43,329 nt of DNA, taken from positions 1 through 43,329 of the forward strand of contig JAWLCT010000026.1 in the NCBI GenBank assembly GCA_041687015.1, read 5' to 3'. The notes below the pieces were generated by a model that was given only the letters and a program-made list of their open reading frames with translations, did no database searches and was not told where the DNA came from. The translations under genes and the position numbers were made by a program. Origin of the DNA: JALOAT01 sp041687015 (GTDB lineage: Bacteria > Pseudomonadota > Gammaproteobacteria > Thiohalomonadales > Thiohalomonadaceae). This document shows positions 25,801 through 34,700 of this stretch, piece after piece (within the stretch, counting starts at the first letter, position 1; the number at the start of each line of letters is the position of its first letter).

Positions 25801-26485
25801 GGGAGTTGATGTCGGTCTCGGCGAATACGCCGCACTTGCCGGCGACCGGGTGCAGGGCCAGGCCGTCGTAGCCCATGTCGCACAGCTTGTCGGCCGGGAT
25901 GCGCAGCTTGGCATTGATCTTGTCGATGACCGCGCCGGTGCCGCCGGCGCATTTGTCGTTCATGGACGGGATCTTCTTTTTGCTGTTCTCGCCCGTGTCC
26001 TTGAAGACGATGATCTTGGCATCCTGTCCGCCCAGCTCCACTACACTCTGCACCTCGGGATAGAGCTTTTCCACCGCGAGCGAAACGGCATTGACCTCCT
26101 GGACGAATTTGCCGCCGATATGGCCGACCAGGCCGCCGCCACCGGAGCCGGTAAGGAACAGACGGAAGGCATTGCGCGGTACGTCGGGGAAGGCGGCTTC
26201 AATGTGTTCGAGGAACTCGAGGACTTTCTCCGCCTGCTTGGTTTCGTGGCGCTGGTAGTCCTGCCAAAGGACCTCATCGGTGGTGATATCGACCACGACG
26301 GCTTTCACCGTGGTGGAGCCGACGTCGAGACCGATCATGAGCCCGGCCGGGAAGCGTTCGGTGCCGGTAAAGGGCAGGGGCGTGACGTCGGGGCGGGGCA
26401 CGGGTGCCTTGCGGTGGAACTGAAGCGTCACGGCACCGACGGCTGACTTGCCTTGTCCACATCCCTGATGTTCTGAATGGCCCAC
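22835..26485 (-). CDS. Double activase / DUF2229 fusion (2-hydroxyacyl-CoA dehydratase activase-related)
   Basis: A 1216-residue cytosolic iron-sulfur ATPase. GTG 26485 has AGGAG about 8 bp upstream. Two BadF/BadG/HgdC-type ATPase domains occur in tandem. The first (~50-330) has GLDVGSTTVKAVVVD, ELGGQDAKI and cluster-ligand-type Cys179 (NDKCAGGTG) and Cys218 (GKCGVFAETD). The second (~397-670) has GIDGGSTSTKGVLLG, DVGGQDIKL, Cys525 (TQCSAGNG) and Cys564 (GYGCAVFMQSD). A Cys699-x2-Cys702-x3-Cys706 motif and a DUF2229/COG3580 region (~835 onward) complete the protein. Related activases use ATP to push electrons to very low potential from a dimer-bridging [4Fe-4S] cluster. The partner is the COG3581 gene at 26728-28545. 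The physiological substrate is unknown. Confidence 0.88.
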   Translation of the reverse strand: MGHSEHQGCGQGKSAVGAVTLQFHRKAPVPRPDVTPLPFTGTERFPAGLMIGLDVGSTTVKAVVVDITTDEVLWQDYQRHETKQAEKVLEFLEHIEAAFPDVPRNAFRLFLTGSGGGGLVGHIGGKFVQEVNAVSLAVEKLYPEVQSVVELGGQDAKIIVFKDTGENSKKKIPSMNDKCAGGTGAVIDKINAKLRIPADKLCDMGYDGLALHPVAGKCGVFAETDINSLQKQGVPAPELMASLFESIIQQNLSVLTRGHTLRPTVLLLGGPNTYIRGMRECWRRNIAQMWQERNVSLPDPAKTPDDYIITPENAQYFAALGAVEFGKAEVEDDADLGLYHGLEQLRWHIRYGRDAARAEAGGAGLSASAEDLAAFREAYRMPSWEPARFRSGERVEAFIGIDGGSTSTKGVLLGPDRTVLAKAYQLSKGNPIEDTMEIIDSLARQVAAQGASLEVLGVGTTGYAKDILKDVLKADTALVETVAHTEACLHFYPATDVIVDVGGQDIKLIILKDGRVKDFKLNTQCSAGNGYFLQSTAQGFGVDVRDYADVAFSAQSMPEFGYGCAVFMQSDIVDFQRKGWQANEIMAGLAAVLPKNIWLYVAQIPNLAKLGRRFVLQGGTQYNLAAVKSQVDFIRSRFRGNDEPCEITVHQHCGESGAIGAALEAQRLWAEQGRKTEFIGLERVRQIQYTSTRSEDTRCYFCKNECLRTFIDVNTGAGGAPTAEPVVVQFARDSGQEKKKKWESKVPLAAGHQRLIIATCEKGTVEDLGQMREIKAGVDEVKKQNPNFVEIAAKSVFKAPAVENVADASPGAGVLTLFKRREIEQRGERMARRKSVRIGIPRVLNIYSHAPFFLAYFTALGVPFRNIVFSDYTDQELYKRGAKRGSIDPCFPSKLGIPHVHDLLYKQHARKPLTHIFFPMVDSFPTPLAGVQASKACPTVVATAEATYAAFVKEGDLFTEHGIAFKKTFLNLDQPRHCARQMAQDWADEIGVTEEESFRAVQQGLRAMERHYADLRSRQRTVLEQLERENRIGVVLLGRPYHNDPGVNHEILEELQKQGYPIFWQDALPMEDDILERLFGEEWRAGAIASPMSIDDVWKNSYSENTSRKVWAAKYTARHPNLVALELSSFKCGHDAPIYTVIEEIIENSGTPYFCFKDIDENKPAGSIKIRTETIAYFLYRYGERLKARAKKREEIELRLNEFRQQLASGERLRAG

Positions 26486-26550
26486 CCTGGTTCTCCTGGA
26501 AAACGTTTGTAAAATTTGGGCTCCGCCGAAGCGGCCGAGAGAATATTCCG

Positions 26551-26577
26551 CTCGCGCTTGGCGCCTTGGCGAGAGCC
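26551..26577. repeat. Degenerate intergenic repeat unit
   Basis: CTCGCGCTTGGCGCC followed by TTGGCGAGAGCC resembles the units at 22616-22757. It lies in the 242-bp gap between the two iron-sulfur protein genes, in which I see no gene. A more diverged CTCAGCGCCTCTGCGCGTCT at about 26698-26717 may be another copy. Confidence 0.4.
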
Positions 26578-26727
26578 ATCAACCGTTAGGCCGGAAAGCT
26601 ATTCCCGCGCCAGGCTTTCCTGCCCTTCAATCCCTTTTCGTCCGCTGCGAGCAGCGCATTGCCGAGGGCATCGGGAGACGTGGCGGCGCGGCCGTTCTCA
26701 GCGCCTCTGCGCGTCTCGGTTTTTCCG

Positions 26728-28545
26728 TCAGGCAGGATCCGCTTGCTCCAACGCGCCGGATGGGCCGCGCCGCACGGCGCGTGCCGACCAGTCCGGGTCC
26801 TTGTCCATCAGCGAAGCGACATGCAGGATGAAATTGGCCGCGCGGCCGACCACGCCCTTGGCGTGAGGAACCCGGTAGAGAGGCCGACGCAGCTCCCGGT
26901 GGGCCGCCACATAGGCACGGATGTCGTCCAGCGCATACCCGCAGCGTTCCAGCACGGCCTTGAACTCGTCCTTGCAACGTGCCTTGGCCTCGCCAAGGGC
27001 CATCTGCACCCGTGAATAGGCATTGATGTCGCCTTCGCCGGAGGTTTCCACGGGCAGGTAAATCATTTCCGGGTAGTTGGCGACCACCGCTGCCTGCGCG
27101 CCGTCGGACTGGGTGGACGGCATGCAACCGAAAGGCTTCAGGGAGAGTGTCATGTGGGCCAGATCGCGGTTGTAGTAATAAATGTTCTTGGCCACTTCCA
27201 GATACCCTTCGCCGCCGGTGGCGCGGGCGTTATAGAACGGATGCCCGACCCGTTGCAGTTCGAGTTGATTGGCCAGCGGGTGCACCGTGCCGCCCAGCGC
27301 GTCGCGCATGCGGTTGTACTCCCGCGCCAGCACCTTCTCGCCCAGGCTGAGGGCCAGCTCGTTCTTGAGGTGGTCGGCGGCACGCCGCGCTCGTCGGGCA
27401 AGGCTTGCCAGGGCACCGCGGGCCGATGCGTTTTCGTCGATGCCGCGGCGATCTTTCAGGTAAAGGTGCAGGTCATGCAGGGTGTAGTCGATCCAGGTGG
27501 CCACGGGCTCCACCAGCACCTCGGCCCCTTCGCCTTCCAGGAAACTGAACATGCGGAAGTTGCCGTCGCCTTCCGTGGTCTGGGCCCAGAACTCGCCCGT
27601 GATTTTCACGATGGGGCGGGGGCGGGTGTAATCCACCTCGAGTTGTTCCTGCATCAGCTCGCGGCAGCGCGCCAGGGCGTTCAGGTAATGGGTGTCGCGC
27701 ATTTGATGAAACAGGCGCGCCACATCGTCCGGATCGTCCACAGGGGTGAGGCGGGTGGCCAGGCGTGCCAGGAAGCCGCTGTGGATTTCGTGGTTTTTCG
27801 CGCGGAAAGCCTCTTCGCAGAGGCTGAGGCATTGTTCCATTACCTGCTGGGTGCGACCCGCCTCAACCTCATAAGGCCGGCTGTGGAAAAACGCGGCGTT
27901 GAGAATATCCCCCATGAAGATGGCATTGAGCAGGGTGATGAACAGGCTGGGATTCACCTCGAAGCCGCCGCCGGCCGTCTGCTGCTGATTGCCTCCGGTC
28001 TGATCGAACAGGATCACCCGGAAGCCGTCGAAACCCGCGTTGCGCAGTGCCAGTCGGTATTCGGCTTCGTACATGCCGAAGCGGCACGGCCCGCAGGAGC
28101 CGGCGGTGACGAAGATATAGTCGGAGAGGATCCGCTCGGTGGGTATCTGCTGCTCATCGCGCAGGCGCACCAGATGATTCACCAGGGCACCCACGGTGAA
28201 ATAGGTGGGATTGCACTGGCCGTTGTTGCCGTATTCCTTGCCGGCCTGGAAATCGGCCTTGCGCGGCACCGGGACGCGTTCCGCGTTGTAACCGAGCCCC
28301 TGCAGGCCGGCACGCATGAGCCGGTCATGGGCGTTGGTCATGCCACCGAGGAGGACGGTCACATGGGCGCGTTCGTCGCGGGCGAAGGGTCGTTCGAGGG
28401 GGCGCTTGAAATGCTGGACAGGGCCGTCGTCCAGTCCCGCTTCACGCAGCAGACGCGTTCGTTCTGCCGCGAGGCTGTGTTCCAGGGAAACGGAGGGTTC
28501 CCTTTGCTGGTCAGATGTGGTCGGCTCAGGTCGATCGGCGGCCAT
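26728..28545 (-). CDS. COG3581 iron-sulfur protein (double-cubane-cluster / dehydratase-like)
   Basis: A 605-residue protein related to 2-hydroxyacyl-CoA dehydratase subunits and double-cubane-cluster proteins. Candidate cluster ligands: Cys111 (NNGQCNPTYF), Cys151 and Cys154 (GSCGPCRFGMYE) and Cys474 (FGCMPST). ATG 28545 has GGGAGGTAACG immediately upstream. No CoA-specific motif is evident to me. It precedes the activase fusion by 242 bp on the same strand; in some organisms the same parts form a single larger protein. Expected role: acceptor of ATP-driven low-potential electrons, reducing an unknown small substrate. Confidence 0.85.
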   Translation of the reverse strand: MAADRPEPTTSDQQREPSVSLEHSLAAERTRLLREAGLDDGPVQHFKRPLERPFARDERAHVTVLLGGMTNAHDRLMRAGLQGLGYNAERVPVPRKADFQAGKEYGNNGQCNPTYFTVGALVNHLVRLRDEQQIPTERILSDYIFVTAGSCGPCRFGMYEAEYRLALRNAGFDGFRVILFDQTGGNQQQTAGGGFEVNPSLFITLLNAIFMGDILNAAFFHSRPYEVEAGRTQQVMEQCLSLCEEAFRAKNHEIHSGFLARLATRLTPVDDPDDVARLFHQMRDTHYLNALARCRELMQEQLEVDYTRPRPIVKITGEFWAQTTEGDGNFRMFSFLEGEGAEVLVEPVATWIDYTLHDLHLYLKDRRGIDENASARGALASLARRARRAADHLKNELALSLGEKVLAREYNRMRDALGGTVHPLANQLELQRVGHPFYNARATGGEGYLEVAKNIYYYNRDLAHMTLSLKPFGCMPSTQSDGAQAAVVANYPEMIYLPVETSGEGDINAYSRVQMALGEAKARCKDEFKAVLERCGYALDDIRAYVAAHRELRRPLYRVPHAKGVVGRAANFILHVASLMDKDPDWSARAVRRGPSGALEQADPA

Positions 28546-28971
28546 TCGTTACCTCCCTGTGTGCTGCTGTCCGGTGTTGCGCTCCAGTGCCTGCGGGTGG
28601 AGCTTACCACTTTTTACGCTGATTCCATCCCGCCGATATTACCGTCCGGTCACGCACCCGGCCGGCCGGTTGTTTGTTGTAGGTCAGGCTTGTCACCGTG
28701 AGGGCGGACCCAACCCGGTGGAGCGGCGCCCTGGAAAGCGGCACTTTGCACGTTCAGGAAAACGAGAATCTTTTTAGTTAAGACGCATCCCGAAAACCTG
28801 CAAGTTTCAAGCGTCTGCGCGCAAAAAGACGTATTTATCAGACGGGAAAAAGCCCTTTGTCCCGGTATGGACGAACGCGCACCGGGCTGCAATCCATGCT
28901 AGGCCGCTTTGCCTTGCATCCGGGAAACGGCTGTGTCCATAGTGATGGCATTGCGCTAGCGCGGAGGCATC
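28546..28971. other. 426-bp divergent intergenic region
   Basis: This separates the minus-strand COG3581 gene from the plus-strand 67-residue gene and must hold promoters for both. A perfect 10-bp palindrome GCGCTAGCGC (28953-28962) lies just before the plus-strand start. The middle part (28741-28860) is somewhat richer in A+T. I see no FNR-type TTGAT-N4-ATCAA site, no RNA gene and no convincing ORF. Confidence 0.5.
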
Positions 28972-29175
28972 ATGACCCTGGAAAAGGCGCGTCAATTGAT
29001 CACGGTGCAGTCACAGTTCGGCGGTGGATATAACCGCAACGGTGTGCGCCTCATACTCGGCGAGGTACAGCGCGAGCATGGTCAGCAGGTGGTCGATCGG
29101 CTGATACGGGAGTTCGACCTGGAGAACATCTTCGGCATTGTGCCTGGAACCGATCTCTCCGGCTTTGGCCGATGA
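28972..29175 (+). CDS. Small conserved hypothetical protein (67 residues)
   Basis: A 67-residue soluble protein beginning MTLEKARQLITVQSQFGGGYNRNGVRLIL and ending VVDRLIREFDLENIFGIVPG. GCGGAGG lies about 6 bp before ATG 28972, and the reading frame has normal codon usage. I recognise similar small proteins in proteobacteria but know no function. The predicted fold is mainly helical, with a central glycine/asparagine loop. Confidence 0.65.
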   Translation: MTLEKARQLITVQSQFGGGYNRNGVRLILGEVQREHGQQVVDRLIREFDLENIFGIVPGTDLSGFGR

Positions 29176-29236
29176 CGGACAGGACGGCGCTTCGGTTCTG
29201 AGGCACAATACGGGCTCTCCGTTGCCGTGTTCCGCC

Positions 29237-29437
29237 ATGAACCTGAAAGCCCTTTATACGCTGTCGATCGAATCACCTGCGTCCATTACCGGACTCGCTG
29301 AACAACAGGGCCTGGACCCCGTCGTGTCCCTGGGCGTATTGAAGCTGCTGCTGGCCAACGACGGCAACCTGGCGAGCCTGTCGCCGAGGCAAAAGCAGCA
29401 TTTCGAGCTCTCCATCAAGCCCCTGCTGGATCCCTAG
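29237..29437 (+). CDS. Small hypothetical protein (66 residues)
   Basis: A 66-residue helical protein, MNLKALYTLSIES to ELSIKPLLDP, with two predicted helices that could form a helix-turn-helix (ASITGLAEQQGLDPVVSLGVLKLLL). ATG 29237 is chosen because the sequence upstream in the same frame looks non-coding. It starts 61 bp after the previous small gene and may be cotranscribed. No family recognised. Confidence 0.5.
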   Translation: MNLKALYTLSIESPASITGLAEQQGLDPVVSLGVLKLLLANDGNLASLSPRQKQHFELSIKPLLDP

Positions 29438-29460
29438 TGCACTGCTTCGCTTTTGGGAGG

Positions 29461-29473
29461 CGCCCTTCGGGCG
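29461..29473. terminator. Short GC hairpin after the small genes
   Basis: CGCCC-TTC-GGGCG forms a five-pair stem 23 bp after the stop at 29437. There is no T-run after it, so its termination strength is doubtful. Confidence 0.3.
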
Positions 29474-29610
29474 AGCCGCTGGGCCATTGACGACCGCCTG
29501 TGAGGGCGGGGCGGACGCAGGCGTCGGCGCGATGAAATGCGCCATGAGCCGGCCTGCGACTGTTAAAATGGCCGCTCTCTGCGCGACCGTGCCACGCCCT
29601 CAGATCTTTC

Positions 29611-31566
29611 ATGACCCTCCCCAGTCACCACCTGGAATTACTCGCCCCGGCCAAAACCGCCGATATCGGTCGCGAGGCCATTCTGCATGGGGCCGATGCG
29701 GTGTACATCGGCGGCCCCCTGTTCGGCGCACGCGCCAATGCCGGCAATTCGGTGGCCGATATCGCCGCTCTGGCCGAGTTCGCCCATCGTTACCACGCCC
29801 GTGTGTTCGCCACGGTGAACACCATCCTGCACGATGACGAACTGGAGCCCGCGCGCAAGCTGATCTGGACATTGTATGAGGCGGGCGTGGATGCCCTCAT
29901 CGTGCAGGATATGGGGCTGCTGGAATTGGATTTGCCGCCCATCGCCCTGCATGCGAGTACTCAGACGGATATCCGCACGCCGGAAAAGGCGCGCTTTCTG
30001 GGTGACGTGGGTTTCTCTCAGTTGGTATTGGCCCGGGAACTCTCGCTACCGGAAATCCGCGCGATTCGCGCCGCCACCGACACGACCCTGGAGTATTTCA
30101 TTCACGGCGCCCTGTGCGTGGCCTTCTCGGGGCAATGCTACATCAGCCATGCGCAGACCGGGCGCAGCGCCAACCGAGGTGACTGCTCCCAGGCGTGCCG
30201 GCTGCCTTACACCCTGACCGATCAACAGGGGCGGGTGGTGGCGTTCGAAAAACACCTGCTGTCCATGAAGGACAACAATCAAAGCGCCAACCTGCGGGCG
30301 CTCGTCGACGCAGGCATCCGTTCCTTCAAAATCGAAGGGCGCTACAAAGACGCGCCGTACGTCAAGAACATCACCGCCCACTACCGCGTGCTGCTCGACC
30401 AACTTCTGGAAGCACGCCCGGACCTGGCGCGTGCATCCAGCGGCCACAGCAGCTTTACCTTCAAACCCGATCCGGACAAGACCTTTCACCGCGGCGCCAC
30501 GGAATATTTCGTTAACGGCCGTGGTGAAGACGACATCGGTTCATTCGATGCCCCTGCGTTTCGCGGCGTGCCCATCGGCACCGTCACCCGCGTGGGCAAC
30601 GATTGGTTCGAGATGACCGCGGACACGCCGCTGCATAACGGTGACGGCCTCAGTTACATGCGCAAGCGCGACGTGCTCGGCACCCGGGCGGATCGGGTCG
30701 AGCAACGCGGGGCGCATTGGCGTGTGTATCCCAACGAAAGGCCAGGAGCGCTGCCCGGACTTCAGCCGGGCACGGCCGTGTTCCGCAACCGCGACCAGGT
30801 GTGGGAGCAGGCGTTGCTCAAGAAGTCTGCCGAGCGCCGCGTCGCGGTGGACATCTGTCTGGCGGAGACCGCGGACGGCCTGGCGCTGACCTTGACCGAT
30901 AGCGATGGCTGTTCGGCTACGGCACAGGTTCGGGTGGCGATGGAACCGGCGCAACAGGCCGAACGCAGCGCAGCGACGCTGCGGGAAAATCTGGCCAAGC
31001 TCGGCAACACCCTGTTCTCGGCGCGAGACATCCGACTCGAGTTCACCGAGCCCCGTTTCGTGCCCGCGTCGCTGGTCAATACGCTGCGCCGCGAAGCGGC
31101 CGAAAAGCTCGAGCGGCAGCGCCTGGAAAACTGGCGACGCCCTGCACGCAAAACGCCCGTGGAACCGCCGGCCGCCTATCCCGACAAGGCCTTGAGCTAT
31201 CTCGCCAACGTGTACAACCACAAGGCGCGCGCCTTCTACCAGCGCCACGGCGTGAGCCTCATCGATGCGGCCTACGAGGCACACCAGGAAGCCGGCGATG
31301 TGTCGTTGATGATTACCAAGCATTGCCTGCGTTATTCGTTCAGCCTTTGCCCGAAACAGGCCAAGGGGGTGCAAGGTGTGCAAGGGCAGGTGCGGGCCGA
31401 GCCCATGACCCTGGTGAGCGGCAATGAGAAGCTCACGCTCACGTTTGACTGCCGGGCCTGCGAAATGCATGTGGTGGGACGAATCCGCCGTAGCGTGCTC
31501 AATTCCGCCCCGCCCGTCGCACCCGGTGTCCCGCTGACGTTCCATCGCAAGCGCCCGGCAAGCTGA
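29611..31566 (+). CDS. rlhA: 23S rRNA 5-hydroxycytidine C2501 synthase (peptidase U32 family)
   Basis: A 651-residue U32-family protein, nearly the length of E. coli RlhA/YdcP. The N-terminal barrel has LELLAPAKTADIGREAILHGADAVYIGG and LHASTQTDIRTPEKARFL. The cysteine-rich core is GALCVAFSGQCYIS and RGDCSQACRLPY, followed by HLLSMKDNNQ and IRSFKIEGRYKDAPYV. The extra C-terminal domain (DUF3656) ends with KHCLRYSFSLCPKQ and FDCRACEMHV, which separates RlhA from the shorter TrhP/YegQ proteins. RlhA hydroxylates C2501 of 23S rRNA in the peptidyl-transferase centre, with prephenate and iron-sulfur dependence in E. coli. TAAAAT at 29564-29569 is a possible -10. Confidence 0.9.
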   Translation: MTLPSHHLELLAPAKTADIGREAILHGADAVYIGGPLFGARANAGNSVADIAALAEFAHRYHARVFATVNTILHDDELEPARKLIWTLYEAGVDALIVQDMGLLELDLPPIALHASTQTDIRTPEKARFLGDVGFSQLVLARELSLPEIRAIRAATDTTLEYFIHGALCVAFSGQCYISHAQTGRSANRGDCSQACRLPYTLTDQQGRVVAFEKHLLSMKDNNQSANLRALVDAGIRSFKIEGRYKDAPYVKNITAHYRVLLDQLLEARPDLARASSGHSSFTFKPDPDKTFHRGATEYFVNGRGEDDIGSFDAPAFRGVPIGTVTRVGNDWFEMTADTPLHNGDGLSYMRKRDVLGTRADRVEQRGAHWRVYPNERPGALPGLQPGTAVFRNRDQVWEQALLKKSAERRVAVDICLAETADGLALTLTDSDGCSATAQVRVAMEPAQQAERSAATLRENLAKLGNTLFSARDIRLEFTEPRFVPASLVNTLRREAAEKLERQRLENWRRPARKTPVEPPAAYPDKALSYLANVYNHKARAFYQRHGVSLIDAAYEAHQEAGDVSLMITKHCLRYSFSLCPKQAKGVQGVQGQVRAEPMTLVSGNEKLTLTFDCRACEMHVVGRIRRSVLNSAPPVAPGVPLTFHRKRPAS

Positions 31567-31672
31567 GGTGTAAACCGGCAATCTTCCGATAACGTGACAG
31601 TATCGGCGCGGAGCCTTCCGCCATTTGTCCGCATCGTATTAAGATGAGCCACCAATTGACTTCCGGGATCAG

Positions 31673-31694
31673 GCAAGCGCGTCTGTGCGCTTGC
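31673..31694 (+). promoter_or_regulatory. Leader hairpin before the giant TPR gene
   Basis: GCAAGCGC (31673-31680), loop GTCTGT, GCGCTTGC (31687-31694) is a perfect eight-pair stem. It ends about 4 bases before the GAGGG ribosome-binding site of the ATG at 31708, so it could influence translation or protect the 5' end of the mRNA. Confidence 0.5.
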
Positions 31695-31707
31695 TGCCGA
31701 GGGAAAC

Positions 31708-34700
31708 ATGCTCTCAACCAATGCCTTTGCGCGCCTCGCCGGCGCCGTGACCCTCTGCCTCAGCGTCGTCGCCAATGCGGCTGACGAAATCCGCCTGACC
31801 CAATCCTTCCGGGGCAGTGAGCCCGCCGCGCCGTTCAGCTACGTGGCCGCCGTGGCGGCCGGGCCGGACGGGACCGTGCTGCTTCTCGACAACCGTGACA
31901 ACACCCTGCTGCGGCTGGGCGCCGAACCCTCGCGCCGGCAAATGGCCGAGGGCGGATTGTTCGCCGGCAGCCGGGTGCAGGGCATCACGGCCCTGGACGA
32001 TGGCCGCCTGGCGCTGGCCATCGGCGGTGAAGTGCGCTTCCTGGGGCCCGACGGCAATGTGCTTGGCCGGATCGGCGACAGCGGTCAGGCGGAAGGCCAC
32101 CTGGGCACGCCGGCCGCCGTGGCCTGGTCGATCAATCGGCGCCTGTATGTGGCCGATCGCCAGTACAACCGCATCGCCGTGTTCGGGCCCGATGGGGTAT
32201 TCGTTGAGCAGTTCACCGGCACCAAGGCCATGCCCCTGGACACGCCGGAGCAACTGGCCGTGGATCGGCGCGAACGGGTGTACGTCTTCGGACGCACCAA
32301 GTCCGGCACGGTCACCATCTTCGGTACCGATCGTCAACCCATGGCCCAACTGGTCGGCACCGAGCTGCGCAAGCAACTGGGTGTACCCGCCGTCAAACTG
32401 ACGGCCATGACGGTCGACCCGGCCACCGGCTTGCTCATCCTCGGCGACAGTGAGCAGGGGCGCATCTACGCCTACGACTGGGAGCGTCAGCGCCTGATCA
32501 CGCGCTTCGGTACCAAGGGCACCCAGCGCGGGCAGTTCAGCGACATCGCCGGTCTGGCCCTGCTGCCGGACGGCCGCCTCGCCGTGGCTGACAACGGCGG
32601 TAAAAAGGTGGAGTTGTTCACGCTCCCGCCCGCCGATCTGCCGCCGCTCGAGCGCACCTACCTGGCCAACATCCATCTGGCGGGCAGCCACGATGCCAAT
32701 TGTGCTGTCGCATATCGGGAAGGCGAGGCGCTATGGTGCTTCGGCCAAGGACAGGGCGCGCGCCTGGGGAGCGACGGCCGGCCCACACTGACTCTGCGCG
32801 ACCTGAAGGATCCCATTGCAGCGGCTTTCGGGCACGAACGCATCGCAGTCATTGACGGGGATCGACTCAAACTCTTCGATGGCAACGGCACGCTGGTGTT
32901 CGACTCGGGCGCCAATCGCACGGCGCCGCGCAACAGCCTCGACTTCAGCAACGACCGCTTCGATAGCGATACTGAGGGCAAGTTCGACACCCCGGTGGAC
33001 CTGTTCGCGCGCCACGATCGCATTTACGTCGTGGACCGGCGCAACCGGCGCGTGCAGATCTTCAGCCCCCAGGGTCTGTATCTGGACAAACTCGCGCCCG
33101 CCGATGGCGACAAGGGGTACTTCGAGGCACCCGTGGCCGTGGCGGTGGACAGTGCGGGCCGGCTGTTCGTGGCAGATCGGGATCGCCGTCGCGTGCTCGC
33201 CTTCGATGCGGACAAACGGTTTCTTTACAGCCTGGACGCGGGCTTTACGGACCTGATCGATCTGGCTGTGGATGCCGACGATCAGATCTACGTGCTCGGC
33301 GCCACCGACAACAACCGCGCCCGGCTGGCTGTGTTTCGCGATACGACGTTGCGTTTCATGTTCGCTGCCCGCGCGGCAGACCCGACCGCGCTGTCGGGCC
33401 CGGTCAGCCTGAGCGTGAGCCGCGAGGGTCCGACCACCGTCTCAATCTACGACCGCGACCGCAAGCGTTTGCTGGACTTCGCCTGGCAGCAGGTGCCGCC
33501 GATGGTGGAAGGCCTCGAAGTGGCCGGCGGCACCGGCGCGGTGCGCCTGAGTTGGCAGCCCATCGACCGGGCCTATGTGCGCGGCTACCAAGTGTTTGCG
33601 GCGCCCGCCGTGCAAGGGCCCTGGCAACGGCTGGGTGAAGCGGCAAGCGGTGAGTTCGTGGTGGAAAAGCCTGCCGCCGAGGCGGACTTCTACCGGGTCA
33701 CGGCGGTCAATGACTTCGCCCAGGCCGGTCCGCCGTCGCCGCCCGTACAGGACCGTTTCCGGGAGGGTTACGCGCATTTCAGTGCGGCCCGCTTCAATGC
33801 CGCCACGGACGTCTTTGCCGCCCTGCACGAGGACGACCCGCGCAACGCCGACGCCGTGCGCTTCCTCGGCCTCAGCCTCATGGAACAGGGGCAGTGGGAC
33901 GCGGCACGCCGCTATTTCGAACGCCTTGCGGAATTGCCGGGCCAGGAGGTCGCCGGGCTGGAACTGCAGGTGGATGCGCTTGAGAAGGCCGGCGAACCCA
34001 TCGAGGCCCGCAAGGTCGTGGCCCGCCTGCTGGCCACGGGCCAGGCACCGCAGTCGGCCTTCCGCCGCTGCGGCGAACTCTCCCTCGCCCTGGACGACGC
34101 CATCGATGCGGTGCAGTGCCTGGAAAAGGCCCTGGCGCGCAAGCCCGACGATGCCCGCGCACTGCTGCTGCTCGGCCGGGCCTACATCGCCCTGGACGTG
34201 ATCGATCAGGGGCGCAGCTTTCTCACCCGGGCCCGTGAGGCCGCGCCGCAGGACCTGGACATCATCGTGGTCAGTGCTCAGGTGGAGGAGGGGCTCGGCG
34301 ACGACGCCCGCGCCGTCAAACTCTACGACCAGGCACTCGCGCTGGCACCGGACAATCAGGCGGTGCGTCTCGCCCTGGCCCGCGCGCTGTTGCGCACGGG
34401 CGCCCAGGAACGGGTGCGCAACCTCGCCATGGAACTGACCCGCCACGAGGTCACTGCCGGTGACGGTCATTATCTGCTCGGCATCACCGCCCTGACGGCG
34501 GAACGCCACGGTGAAGCCCTCATCGCGCTCACCAAGGCCACCCGTGCCGCGCCCGACCATGTGGGCGCGTGGCTCGCCCTCGCCGAAACCTATGAAAAGA
34601 TGGGCAAGCAGGACCGGATGCGCGAACCGCTGGTCCAGGCGGCCGGCATCGACGAACAGTCCTTCGAGGCCAGCCTGCGGCTCGGTCGATTCGATTTTCA

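Noticed and set aside
28546..28971. FNR-type oxygen-responsive site upstream of the iron-sulfur genes
   Set aside because: I found no TTGAT-N4-ATCAA-like match on either strand.
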